A stretch of DNA of 64,000 nt. Origin: JANOZM01 sp031429355 (lineage in GTDB: Bacteria > Pseudomonadota > Gammaproteobacteria > Burkholderiales > Burkholderiaceae_E). Within the stretch, counting starts at the first letter, position 1. Every line of letters begins with the position of its first letter. The translations under genes and the position numbers were made by a program. The stretch lies in contig JANOZM010000014.1 in the NCBI GenBank assembly GCA_031429355.1, forward strand, positions 395,637 to 459,636. Direction: 5' to 3'. The notes beneath the pieces are model-generated. The model had not been told where the DNA came from and searched no databases. It worked only from the letters and a program-made list of their open reading frames with translations. Below, piece by piece: positions 44,617 to 53,600 of this stretch.

Positions 44617-47529
44617 ATGAACGAAATTCGCATTCGCGGCGCACGCACGCACAATTTAAAAAATATCAATATCGATTTACCACGAGACAAACTGGTTGTT
44701 ATTACTGGATTGTCGGGGTCTGGTAAGTCGTCTTTAGCCTTTGACACTTTATATGCCGAAGGTCAGCGCCGTTACGTCGAATCGCTAAGTACTTACGCAC
44801 GACAGTTTTTGCAGTTAATGGAAAAGCCCGATTTCGATTTAATTGAAGGACTGTCACCCGCCATTGCTATTGAACAAAAAGCCGCTAGCCACAACCCACG
44901 CTCCACAGTGGGCACCGTTACAGAAATACATGACTACTTGCGCTTGCTATTTGCACGTGCTGGAACACCGTATTGCCCTTATCACCCAGCAATCGCTTTA
45001 GAGGCACAGTCAGTCGCGCAAATGGTCGATTTTGTTTTAGCCAAGCCCGAAGAAACCAAGCTCATGATCTTGGCGCCGATTATCAACAATCGCAAAGGCG
45101 AGCATATCGATTTGTTAGAAAATTTACGCGCACAAGGCTTCATGCGAATTCGCGTAAAAGCCGACGGCAAAGATGAAAAAGCTCAAGTCTACGAACTCGA
45201 TGAAATTCCTGAGCTCAATAAAAATCAAAAGCATTCAATCGATGTAGTGATCGACCGTATTAAAGTTTCGCCCAGTATTAAACAGCGCTTGGCTGAATCG
45301 TTTGAGACCGCGCTGCGACTAGCCGAAGGCCGCGTAATTACGCAAGATATGGACACTTTGGAAGAGCAGGTATTTTCCAATAAGTTTGCCTGCCCAATTT
45401 GTAGTTACGCATTGCAAGAACTAGAGCCACGGCTGTTTTCGTTTAACAACCCAATGGGTGCCTGCCCGTCCTGCGATGGCTTAGGACAAGTTAATTTTTT
45501 CGACCCCAAGCGCATTGTGCAGTTCCCACAATTATCGTTAGCCTCGGGCGCGATAAAAGGCTGGGATCGCCGCAATATGTTTTACTTTCAAATGCTCAAT
45601 TGTTTGGCTGACCATTACAAATTTAGCGTTGACACGGCCTGGGAAAATTTACCCCAAGAAATTCAAGACAAAATTTTAAACGGCTCGGGAACGACCAAAA
45701 TAAAGTTCACCTACCTGGGTGACAGTGTTGGCGAAAAAGTAAAAACCACAAAAAAAGAGCACCCCTTCGAAGGCATCATTGCCAGCCTAGAGCGACGCTT
45801 AAAAGAAACCGACTCGCAACCGGTGCGCGAAGAATTAGTCCGTTATCAAAATATCAAGCCCTGCCCTACCTGCGAAGGTACGCGCTTACGGATGCAAGCT
45901 CGCTTTGTGCGCTTAGGACCAAAGGATGAAGATCATGGTATTTGGGAAGTCTCAAAATGGACCCTTGCCAACAGTTTAGAGTGGTTCGATAAAGTTCAAC
46001 TGCCTGGCTCTCGCGCACAAATTGGCGAGCGGATTATTCGCGAAATAGTCAGTCGCTTACGCTTTTTAAACAACGTTGGATTGTCGTACCTTTCGTTAGA
46101 TCGGTCAGCCGATACCTTGTCAGGTGGCGAGTCGCAACGGATTCGTTTAGCCAGTCAAATTGGCTCGGGCCTAACAGGGGTAATGTATGTACTAGACGAG
46201 CCATCAATTGGCCTACATCAACGCGATAACGACCGTCTAATTGAAACCCTAAAACACTTGCGCGATCTAGGAAATACAGTGCTGGTCGTAGAGCACGACG
46301 AAGACACTATTTTAGCGGCAGACCACGTGGTAGACATGGGACCAGGGCCGGGTGTTCATGGCGGCTTTGTTGTTTCGCAAGGCACGCCCGAATTTGTAGA
46401 GGCCGATCCTGAATCGTTAACTGGCAAATATTTAAGCCGTAAGTTATGTATCGAAACACCTAAAAAACGCCACCCGTTTACACACGGTAAAAATTTAATC
46501 GTACAAGGCGCACGGGGTAATAATTTGCAAAATGTCACGGTCGAATTTCCCAGTGGTTTATTAATTTGCGTAACCGGTGTTTCGGGTTCTGGTAAATCAA
46601 CACTGGTTAACGATACCTTGTACGCCATCGTTGCTCGGCATTTGTATAACTCGTCATTAAACGCAGCCGAATGTGATCGGGTTGAAGGCCTTGAGCACTA
46701 CGACAAAGTAATTAATATCGATCAAAGCCCGATTGGTAGAACACCACGCAGCAACCCAGCGACTTACACGGGTTTGTTTACACCGATTCGTGAGTTGTTT
46801 GCCGAAACGCCAATTGCACGCGAGCGCGGATACAACCCGGGTCGCTTTTCGTTTAACGTTAAGGGGGGACGTTGCGAAACTTGCGAAGGCGACGGCATGA
46901 TCAAAGTAGAAATGCACTTTTTGCCTGACGTGTATGTGCCTTGCGAAACCTGCAACAGCAAACGCTACAACCGTGAAACATTGGAGGTTATTTACAAAGG
47001 AAAAAACATTGCCGAAGTGTTGGACATGACGATTGAGCAAGCGCAAAAGTTTTTTAACGCAGTGCCCAATATCGTTCGTAAACTCGACACTATGTTAGAT
47101 GTAGGCTTGGGTTATATTCGGCTTGGGCAAAGCGCCACTACACTCTCGGGCGGCGAAGCACAACGGGTTAAGCTTTCGCAAGAACTAAGCAAACGCGATA
47201 CCGGTCGAACCCTTTACATTCTTGACGAACCAACCACTGGTTTGCATTTCGCCGATGTGGCCTTGCTGTTACGCGTCTTACATACCTTGCGTGACCACGG
47301 CAATACTGTAGTGGTCATCGAGCACAATTTAGACGTCGTCAAAACAGCTGATTGGGTCATCGACATGGGCCCAGAAGGCGGCGCGGGCGGCGGCCTTGTG
47401 ATCGCCCAAGGAACCCCTGAAGACATTATGGCCAACGACCAAAGCCATACAGGGATTTATTTAAAAGAGTTGCTCGAACGCGATAATAGCCATCGAGCAA
47501 TTAGCAAAGTTGAGCTAGCGAGAGCCTAA
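44617..47529 (+). CDS. uvrA: UvrABC excision repair ATPase UvrA
   Basis: Nucleotide excision repair damage sensor, 970 residues, an ABC-type ATPase with two nucleotide-binding halves. The first Walker A is GLSGSGKSS near residue 32 and the second is GVSGSGKST near residue 655; the signature sequences are LSGGESQRIRLA and LSGGEAQRVKLS. Zinc-binding cysteine pairs are seen in CPICSYAL/CPSCDG and CETCEGDG/CETCNSK. UvrA loads UvrB at lesions. No CTGT-N8-ACAG LexA box was found in the short intergenic region to the MFS gene. Confidence 0.98.
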   Translation: MNEIRIRGARTHNLKNINIDLPRDKLVVITGLSGSGKSSLAFDTLYAEGQRRYVESLSTYARQFLQLMEKPDFDLIEGLSPAIAIEQKAASHNPRSTVGTVTEIHDYLRLLFARAGTPYCPYHPAIALEAQSVAQMVDFVLAKPEETKLMILAPIINNRKGEHIDLLENLRAQGFMRIRVKADGKDEKAQVYELDEIPELNKNQKHSIDVVIDRIKVSPSIKQRLAESFETALRLAEGRVITQDMDTLEEQVFSNKFACPICSYALQELEPRLFSFNNPMGACPSCDGLGQVNFFDPKRIVQFPQLSLASGAIKGWDRRNMFYFQMLNCLADHYKFSVDTAWENLPQEIQDKILNGSGTTKIKFTYLGDSVGEKVKTTKKEHPFEGIIASLERRLKETDSQPVREELVRYQNIKPCPTCEGTRLRMQARFVRLGPKDEDHGIWEVSKWTLANSLEWFDKVQLPGSRAQIGERIIREIVSRLRFLNNVGLSYLSLDRSADTLSGGESQRIRLASQIGSGLTGVMYVLDEPSIGLHQRDNDRLIETLKHLRDLGNTVLVVEHDEDTILAADHVVDMGPGPGVHGGFVVSQGTPEFVEADPESLTGKYLSRKLCIETPKKRHPFTHGKNLIVQGARGNNLQNVTVEFPSGLLICVTGVSGSGKSTLVNDTLYAIVARHLYNSSLNAAECDRVEGLEHYDKVINIDQSPIGRTPRSNPATYTGLFTPIRELFAETPIARERGYNPGRFSFNVKGGRCETCEGDGMIKVEMHFLPDVYVPCETCNSKRYNRETLEVIYKGKNIAEVLDMTIEQAQKFFNAVPNIVRKLDTMLDVGLGYIRLGQSATTLSGGEAQRVKLSQELSKRDTGRTLYILDEPTTGLHFADVALLLRVLHTLRDHGNTVVVIEHNLDVVKTADWVIDMGPEGGAGGGLVIAQGTPEDIMANDQSHTGIYLKELLERDNSHRAISKVELARA

Positions 47530-47667
47530 AAACCGCTTAAGCATACCAATAAACCCACCTTGGCCAGAATTTAAAATAGAGCAAAGTACTTGTAGTTTGG
47601 AGTCGATAGGACGTGAAGCAGTTGCAATCACATTGTTATTAACCGCAGTAGAGACAGATTTTGACAT
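47515..47667 (-). CDS. Possible small protein of 50 residues
   Basis: A short reading frame from ATG 47667 ends in a plausible amphipathic C-terminus (GQGGFIGMLKRFLGSR) and overlaps the 3' end of uvrA by 15 bp on the opposite strand. The protein is not recognised. No ribosome site is seen before the ATG; an earlier in-frame start at 47748 would give 77 residues. It may be spurious or a remnant. Confidence 0.22.
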   Translation of the reverse strand: MSKSVSTAVNNNVIATASRPIDSKLQVLCSILNSGQGGFIGMLKRFLGSR

Positions 47668-47762
47668 TAGATAAAAATTTAAGTTTAGGGTGCTAGTGCT
47701 TAATGGCCTAGCTATTGTTTTCCTATTGGTAGTGTAGTCGCAAATCAATACCCGTGGATTAC

Positions 47763-48815
47763 CTAGGTTTCAAAAAATTCCACTTGTTGCCTAATCCAGT
47801 TTTTAAAATTGCGATGGGTCTGCACATGTTGCAAGGTGTTCGCTAATGAATCGATGCTGTACTGCAAGCTCGCTAGCTCTGCCCTTGCGGCTACTTTTAA
47901 AGTTTTGTGATTAATAGCGCCATAGCCTAAACCAAATTCTTGCCGCATATTTTGCTCTTGCTGCTGTCGCGCAAGATTAAGTTGCTCTAATTGTTCGCGC
48001 AGCTCTTGGCAAAAGACTAGCAATCGCTCCGGATTAAGGCTGGCATTAAAGTCTAAATCAACTAAATTTGCCTCGGTTTGTAACTGCATCAAGGCACTTA
48101 AATCGCCACGATCGTTAGCCGCGTTTACGCTGGCCATTAAGGTTGTTTTACGCAACCGTTCAGCTTCATTTTTCGCTCGATCTGGGTGTAATGCACTCGC
48201 CAATTTTCGGTAGATACTACGTAGCGCAAGCTGCGTGCTGGCAGCACTACTTTGAGCCGCTTCAGGACTGTTTTTACTTTTTGATTTCTTTTTATCTTTT
48301 TTAGAGGGCTTTTGAAACGCGCCTTCAGCCTCAAAATTAAATCCCGCGTTTTCTGCATCGCCCGACTGAAAATTCGAAACCTTTGGCTGCTTTTGCGCTG
48401 CAGCACCTTTCGCACTTTGATGTGTAGTAAACCGATGCATCGCCTCTTGCAATGGTTCGCTAACCCGTCCGACGTCTTTTAATCGTGCAGACAAAGCTAG
48501 GCCAAGGTAAGCAAGATCATCTTGCTGCTTAATGGATAGCCCATCGGGTTCTTTTAAGCGTTCAGCTAAAAATAAAATGATTTGTTCGTTCGCGGCATAG
48601 TACTGATTAAGTAGCGGCGAAACTTTGCGCACGCGCAACAAGCGATGCTCTTCTTGTAATGTACTTAACGTAGACATGAAAGCGCGCAGGTCTTCAATAT
48701 CGACCAACAACTGCTTAATTTGCGACTGCTCGGCACTTACATCGGCCGCTGTTGTCGCCAACTTTTGCGCCGCTTTAGTCTTATTGTGATTTGCAGCAGA
48801 ACTATTCAATTTCAT
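47763..48815 (-). CDS. J-domain-like protein of unknown role
   Basis: Predicted soluble protein, 350 residues. The C-terminal half has a J-domain-like stretch: YRKLASALHPDRA with the HPD tripeptide at 210-212, followed by helices containing KTTLMASVNAANDRGDL, so it may be a DnaK co-chaperone. Upstream is a helical N-terminal region and a Lys/Ser-rich linker at ~170-190. The C-terminal ~90 residues form a long helical region (ELREQLEQLNLARQQQEQ) that may be a coiled coil. It is leftward, 94 bp from the small reading frame near uvrA, and divergent from the Bug gene. Assignment rests on the HPD motif and helix spacing. Confidence 0.65.
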   Translation of the reverse strand: MKLNSSAANHNKTKAAQKLATTAADVSAEQSQIKQLLVDIEDLRAFMSTLSTLQEEHRLLRVRKVSPLLNQYYAANEQIILFLAERLKEPDGLSIKQQDDLAYLGLALSARLKDVGRVSEPLQEAMHRFTTHQSAKGAAAQKQPKVSNFQSGDAENAGFNFEAEGAFQKPSKKDKKKSKSKNSPEAAQSSAASTQLALRSIYRKLASALHPDRAKNEAERLRKTTLMASVNAANDRGDLSALMQLQTEANLVDLDFNASLNPERLLVFCQELREQLEQLNLARQQQEQNMRQEFGLGYGAINHKTLKVAARAELASLQYSIDSLANTLQHVQTHRNFKNWIRQQVEFFET

Positions 48816-48913
48816 TCTTACAGTTTACCGCTTGACGAATATTTCGAGTAAATTAGCTTGACACGACTAAACTCACTAGCTGTCTTTGAACTCACTAACT
48901 GGGGCAAATTTTC

Positions 48914-49924
48914 ATGGCAATTATAAAAAATCAAAAAACTCGTCGGCAACTGGTCGTAGGCGGCTCAATTAGTAGTGCCTTCGCAGCATCTGGGATTGCC
49001 TTGCCATTTCACGCACAGGCGCAGGCGTATCCCAACAAAACGATTAAGTTAATCGTTGGGTTTCCTCCGGGTGGCGGCATTGACTTTACAGCTCGCTCAA
49101 TTCAACCGAGCCTAGAAGCTGCGCTAAAGCAAAGCGTGATTATCGAATACAAAGCGGGTGCCGGCGGTTTGTTGGCAGCAACTGAGTTACTAAAAGCTGC
49201 GCCCGATGGTTATACCTTGCTCATTGCAAACACAGGGCCATTTGCTATTGCGCCTTTTTTACAAGCCAAACGCCCTTACGATCCGCGTAAAGATTTTTCA
49301 TATATCGGTCAAATTTCAGAATCGAGCTACATCGCGTGCGTTCGCGCCGAGCATCCCGCTAAAGACTTACCCAGCTTCGTGGCTTGGGCCAAGGCAAATG
49401 CAAAAACTGCAAACTACGCTTCTGGTGGGTTAGGTTCGTCCACGCATTTAAATGGGGAATTGTTAAACCTTGTCTCGGGTCTCGATTTACCCCACGTACC
49501 TTACCGTGGCAGCAGCCCTGCTGTTCAAGATTTAATAGGCGGTCAGGTCAGTATTTTAATTGACGCTGGCACCGTTTTATTGCCACAAATTAAAGGCGGG
49601 CGTTTACGAGCAATTGCAGTGACCGGCTCAAAGCGCGACGCGGCCCTTCCCGATGTTGCAACCGTTAAAGAACAAGGCTTTGGCGATATGGAAGCGGCAG
49701 GTTTTCAGGGATTAGTTGGCCCAGCAGGAATGCCCGCAGATATTCGCAACAAATTGGCCGAAGAACTTAACAAGTTGTTAATGCAAGCCGATATTAAAAC
49801 TAAGTTTGCAACAGCTGGCGCAGAAGTAAAGTTCCGTGGCCCCGACGAATTTGCAACCATGATCAGTAAAGAAAGTGAGCGTTGGGCCAATTTAATTCGG
49901 ACCAGAAAAATTACTTTAGATTAA
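48914..49924 (+). CDS. Bug-family (TctC) tripartite tricarboxylate receptor
   Basis: Periplasmic receptor, 336 residues, with a signal peptide (TRRQLVVGGSISSAFAASG then AQAQAYP; the paired Arg suggests Tat export is possible) and Bug motifs YPNKTIKLIVGFPPGGGID, IIEYKAGAGGLLA, PDGYTLL and GLGSSTHLNG. No transporter membrane genes are nearby, so this is the second orphan receptor in the window. It is followed directly by a remnant of another gene and a terminator hairpin. Ligand is unknown. Confidence 0.92.
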   Translation: MAIIKNQKTRRQLVVGGSISSAFAASGIALPFHAQAQAYPNKTIKLIVGFPPGGGIDFTARSIQPSLEAALKQSVIIEYKAGAGGLLAATELLKAAPDGYTLLIANTGPFAIAPFLQAKRPYDPRKDFSYIGQISESSYIACVRAEHPAKDLPSFVAWAKANAKTANYASGGLGSSTHLNGELLNLVSGLDLPHVPYRGSSPAVQDLIGGQVSILIDAGTVLLPQIKGGRLRAIAVTGSKRDAALPDVATVKEQGFGDMEAAGFQGLVGPAGMPADIRNKLAEELNKLLMQADIKTKFATAGAEVKFRGPDEFATMISKESERWANLIRTRKITLD

Positions 49925-49927
49925 TGG

Positions 49928-50008
49928 ATGTTCGGCAACGACCCAACATTTACCGAAGTTATTGCCGCTGGTTTATCGAGGCGCGGTTTTTTTAAACAGC
50001 GGGCTTAA
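49928..50008 (+). pseudogene. N-terminal remnant of a PhoX-type (DUF839) phosphatase
   Basis: A 26-residue frame starting at ATG 49928, three bases after the Bug stop, reads NDPTFTEVIAAGLSRRGFFK. This matches the conserved N-terminus of PhoX-type alkaline phosphatases, whose twin-arginine signal follows a NPTF-like lead-in and SRR-x-F motif. The frame stops after QRA and no further PhoX sequence follows before the terminator, so only the first ~25 codons remain. The likely cause is a deletion. The match is by recognition of the motif, not by a search. Confidence 0.55.
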
Positions 50009-50028
50009 GCAAACAAGCAATAAAAAAA

Positions 50029-50055
50029 GGGAATCTCTTTAGATTCCCTTTTTTT
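50029..50055 (+). terminator. Intrinsic terminator between convergent genes
   Basis: GGGAATCT (50029-50036), a CTTT loop and AGATTCCC (50041-50048) form a perfect 8-bp stem, followed by T7 and preceded by A7, so it can act in both directions. It separates the Bug gene and PhoX remnant from the OlsB-like gene. Confidence 0.88.
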
Positions 50056-50080
50056 GCTGCAAATTTTTCACTCTATATTT

Positions 50081-50902
50081 TCAATTTGCAGCAAATTCTT
50101 GTTCAATTTCATCTGGGTGAAAATCATTGATACGGTTAGGTTGAACCCGCTTAGTCAGCAGTACCGTTGGCAACACCATAAAAAAGTCGACGCTGCCAAA
50201 CTGCACATCGTGGTGCGGCTCTCCCGCTATTAAGCCGCCTAATTTCAAATAGCCGCGAATTAAAGGCGGAATGACGGGGTCAATCGAATAACGAAATTTT
50301 TCAACCGGCAAGGCCACTTTAGGGCTAACTCGAAAGTGTGAGCCCGCCATATACTTTGGCGTTAGCTGTGTATACAAAGCAGCACCCAACAACCCACCAT
50401 CAGCGGCACTTACTGACGGGCAACCAATAATGTATTTTTCTGGGCGATTGGCTAGCACCTGAGCTAACCCGTTCCAGAGCATGCGAATAACGGTTCCGTC
50501 ACGATAGTCAGGATGCACGCAACTTCGCCCAAGCTCAACACATTGATCACGAACCGTCGCAAGTCGATCAAAGGAAAAACATTGCTCAGAGTAGAAACCA
50601 CCTGCACGAACGGATGCGTCAGAGGACAAAATTCTGTAAGTCCCGACCACCTGCCCAATTAAAGTGTCAACAACAATTAAATGTTGGCAGTATTTATCGT
50701 AATGATCAGAGTCGATTAAACGATGCTCAAATTGGTTAGCAGTCATTTCCCTTTTAAACACTTCATACCGCAGTTGTTGTGCAGCCCTAACATCGGCTGC
50801 GTTTCGCGCTAACCTAACTTGCAACGGGCGTTTCGTTCTAAAACTCTGAATATCAAAGTAATCTCTCGTTGCTGCAAGTAAACGTGGAAGCTGATTCATC
50901 AT
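50081..50902 (-). CDS. OlsB-like GNAT acyltransferase (hemolysin-like)
   Basis: GNAT-fold N-acyltransferase, 273 residues. Recognised segments are RAAQQLRYEVFKREM near the N-terminus, VVGTYRIL, CVELGRSCVHPDYRDG and IPPLIRGYLKLGGLIAGEPHHD, with the terminal SVDFFMVLPT typical of OlsB/hemolysin-like proteins. OlsB transfers a 3-hydroxy fatty acyl chain from ACP to ornithine, the first step of ornithine-lipid synthesis. OlsA is not next to it, so a role in another acyl transfer is possible. Convergent with the Bug gene across a strong terminator. Confidence 0.8.
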   Translation of the reverse strand: MMNQLPRLLAATRDYFDIQSFRTKRPLQVRLARNAADVRAAQQLRYEVFKREMTANQFEHRLIDSDHYDKYCQHLIVVDTLIGQVVGTYRILSSDASVRAGGFYSEQCFSFDRLATVRDQCVELGRSCVHPDYRDGTVIRMLWNGLAQVLANRPEKYIIGCPSVSAADGGLLGAALYTQLTPKYMAGSHFRVSPKVALPVEKFRYSIDPVIPPLIRGYLKLGGLIAGEPHHDVQFGSVDFFMVLPTVLLTKRVQPNRINDFHPDEIEQEFAAN

Positions 50903-51113
50903 TTTTTCCTAACCATTGGTAATTCAAGCGTTGGGATGTTTCGGTAAAGCCTGCATTAACATGATCGGGACTTTCGATGAAGACTAGGTGACTTGTTGAT
51001 TACAAAATAATGACAACCATGCCGCATTTATGAGGTTTTTGGACTAAACAACCACATAGGAGTCATCCTTACTTTGACCGATCGACACGTACAATCATTT
51101 ATCTGAGCGACAA

Positions 51114-53600
51114 TTGAAGTCTGAATTCGTGCAAATTAGTATCACCCTTCGCAATTGGTTCAAGAACCAAAACTGGCAACCCTTTAAATTCCAAGAGCAA
51201 GTTTGGCAAGCCTTTGCGCGCAAACAATCGGGGTTAATTCATGCTACAACGGGTTCGGGTAAAACATACGCCGCTTGGTACGCCGCTTTAAACCAAACTT
51301 TATTTGCACAAGAACAACGTGCCAGCGATAAAAAAATCACCGCCGCAAAAACTGACAAATCGGGCCTGAGAGTGCTTTGGATTACACCGATGCGTGCACT
51401 GGCCACCGACACTGCCAAAGCACTCGCTTCACCCTTAGAACAACTGGATTTAAATTGGACCGTTGGCTTACGTACCGGGGACACCAAAGCCTCCGAACGA
51501 TCAAAGCAAGACAAACACTTGCCCCACGCCCTAGTGACTACCCCCGAGAGTTTGAGTTTGATGCTCACGCGGGCCGACATGCAGCAAAAGATGGCCCAGC
51601 TCGATTTAGTAGTGGTCGATGAGTGGCACGAATTAATGGGCAATAAGCGAGGCGTGCAAGTGCAGCTGGCATTAGCTCGCTTACGACGTTGGAGACCCGA
51701 ATTGTCCGTATGGGGTTTATCGGCAACGCTCGGTAATTTAGACCACGCTATGCAAGTTCTGTTAAATCATTCAGCAGGTGTCTTGGTGCAAGGCCTCGAA
51801 CCAAAAAAGATTGCGATTGATGTACTTTTACCTGAGGCTTGCGAGCGCTTTCCTTGGAGCGGTCATTTAGGCCTTCGAATGTTGCCGTTAGTGGTAAAAG
51901 AAATTGAAAATTCAAACAACACTTTGGTGTTTACGAATACCCGTTCGCAATCTGAAATTTGGTACAACGCGTTGTTGGATGCACGCCCCGAATGGGCTGG
52001 CTTAATTGCACTGCATCATGGCTCTCTCGACCGAGCGGTGCGCGATTGGGTTGAAGCAGGTTTGAAAGCCGGGTCGCTTAAAGCGGTCGTTTGCACATCG
52101 AGTTTAGACCTTGGCGTTGACTTTTCTCCCGTTGAAAGAGTTTTGCAAATAGGAAGCGTCAAAGGTGTTTCGCGCGCTTTGCAAAGAGCGGGGCGCAGCG
52201 GGCATTCGCCGGGACAAGTGAGTCGATTGTCGTTAGTCCCAACCAATGCTCTAGAGTTAATTGAAGGCGCGGCATTAGCTGATGCGATGGACACGCGCAA
52301 ACTAGAGCCACGCCTGTCGCCAGAGCAACCAATGGATGTACTAATCCAGCATATTGTGACCATAGCATTGGGCGCAGGCTTTATTGCGGACGAATTATTT
52401 CACGAAGTGCAAAGCACTTGGGCGTATCGCAATTTAACGCAACAGCAGTGGAATTGGGCCCTTGGTTTTGCGGGCCATGGTGGCGCAGCATTAACCGCTT
52501 ACCCCGAATACCAGCGCACAGTTGTTGATGAACAAGGCATGGTTCGCGTTGTAGACCCACTGATTGCCAAACGCCACCGCATGTCTATTGGCACTATTGT
52601 TTCTGACGCGACTATGCAAGTTAAATATTTAAGCGGCGCAAAAGTTGGCACCATCGAAGAAGGGTTTATTAGCCGCCTTAAAAAAGGCGACTACTTTATG
52701 TTTGGCGGCAAGTTGCTAGAACTTATCCGCACCTACGAAATGACCGCATTTGTTAAACGTGCCACTGGAACACGCCCAGCTATTCCGCGCTGGAATGGTG
52801 GAAAAATGCCACTCTCGTCCGAGTTAGCCAATGCGTTTCTTGCGCGCTTAGAACAGGCAAAAAATGGGCTCTTTAAAGGCCCTGCAATGCAAGCCGTGCG
52901 ACCGCTGCTAGAGCTCCAAGCACAATGGTCCGCAATTCCCGATTCCAAAACGCTACTAATTGAAGTGCTGCAATCCAAAGAGGGCACTCATTTATTTGTT
53001 TACCCATTTGCCGGCCGCAACGTGCACATTGGCTTGTCGTCGTTACTAGCATGGCGTATCGGACAAATTAGCGAAGCCACCTTTTCGATTGCTGTAAATG
53101 ATTATGGTTTTGAGTTATTAAGCGCCCAACCAATCACCCTAGACGAAAACCTACAAAAACATCTGACCGACTCGCACAACCTTGTCAACGACATCGAGCT
53201 AAATCTCAATGCGTCCGAACTAGCTGCGCGTCGCTTTAGGGAAATTGCACGTATTTCAGGATTGATTTTTCAGGGTTACCCCGGTGCTCCAAAAAGCAAC
53301 CGACAATTGCAAGCCTCCTCCGGATTGTTTTATGAAGTATTTAAAAAGTACGACGCGCAAAACCAGTTATTAGCGCAAGCACAGCGCGAAGTACTATCAC
53401 AAGAACTCGACGCCTTGCGACTTTCGGAAACAATGATCGAATTAACACACAAAAAACTATTACTGCAAAAAATTGAACATCCAACGCCATTTGCTTTTGC
53501 ACTCATGGTGGAAAGACTACGAGAAAAAGTAACAACCGAAAAACTAAATGATCGAATCGCGCGCATGGTGCGCGATCTTGAAAAAGCAGCAACACCATGA
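51114..53600 (+). CDS. Ligase-associated Lhr-type DEXH helicase
   Basis: Superfamily 2 helicase, 828 residues. Walker A is TTGSGKT (45-51), the Walker B-like box is DEWH, the SAT-type motif is LSATLG, the helicase C-terminal half has TNTRSQSE and the motif VI Q-R-A-G-R-S-G, and Lhr-type winged-helix and C-terminal domains follow. This is the shorter bacterial Lhr form found with the ATP-dependent ligase, exonuclease and PdeM. It is followed by pdeM with a 4-bp overlap; the ligase and exonuclease are 20-25 kb to the left. The start is a TTG at 51114. The family role is DNA repair-associated unwinding; the function here is inferred. Confidence 0.9.
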   Translation: MKSEFVQISITLRNWFKNQNWQPFKFQEQVWQAFARKQSGLIHATTGSGKTYAAWYAALNQTLFAQEQRASDKKITAAKTDKSGLRVLWITPMRALATDTAKALASPLEQLDLNWTVGLRTGDTKASERSKQDKHLPHALVTTPESLSLMLTRADMQQKMAQLDLVVVDEWHELMGNKRGVQVQLALARLRRWRPELSVWGLSATLGNLDHAMQVLLNHSAGVLVQGLEPKKIAIDVLLPEACERFPWSGHLGLRMLPLVVKEIENSNNTLVFTNTRSQSEIWYNALLDARPEWAGLIALHHGSLDRAVRDWVEAGLKAGSLKAVVCTSSLDLGVDFSPVERVLQIGSVKGVSRALQRAGRSGHSPGQVSRLSLVPTNALELIEGAALADAMDTRKLEPRLSPEQPMDVLIQHIVTIALGAGFIADELFHEVQSTWAYRNLTQQQWNWALGFAGHGGAALTAYPEYQRTVVDEQGMVRVVDPLIAKRHRMSIGTIVSDATMQVKYLSGAKVGTIEEGFISRLKKGDYFMFGGKLLELIRTYEMTAFVKRATGTRPAIPRWNGGKMPLSSELANAFLARLEQAKNGLFKGPAMQAVRPLLELQAQWSAIPDSKTLLIEVLQSKEGTHLFVYPFAGRNVHIGLSSLLAWRIGQISEATFSIAVNDYGFELLSAQPITLDENLQKHLTDSHNLVNDIELNLNASELAARRFREIARISGLIFQGYPGAPKSNRQLQASSGLFYEVFKKYDAQNQLLAQAQREVLSQELDALRLSETMIELTHKKLLLQKIEHPTPFAFALMVERLREKVTTEKLNDRIARMVRDLEKAATP

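Noticed and set aside
44535..44747. Longer N-terminus for the MFS gene next to uvrA
   Set aside because: It would overlap the uvrA coding sequence and is not hydrophobic like the family start.
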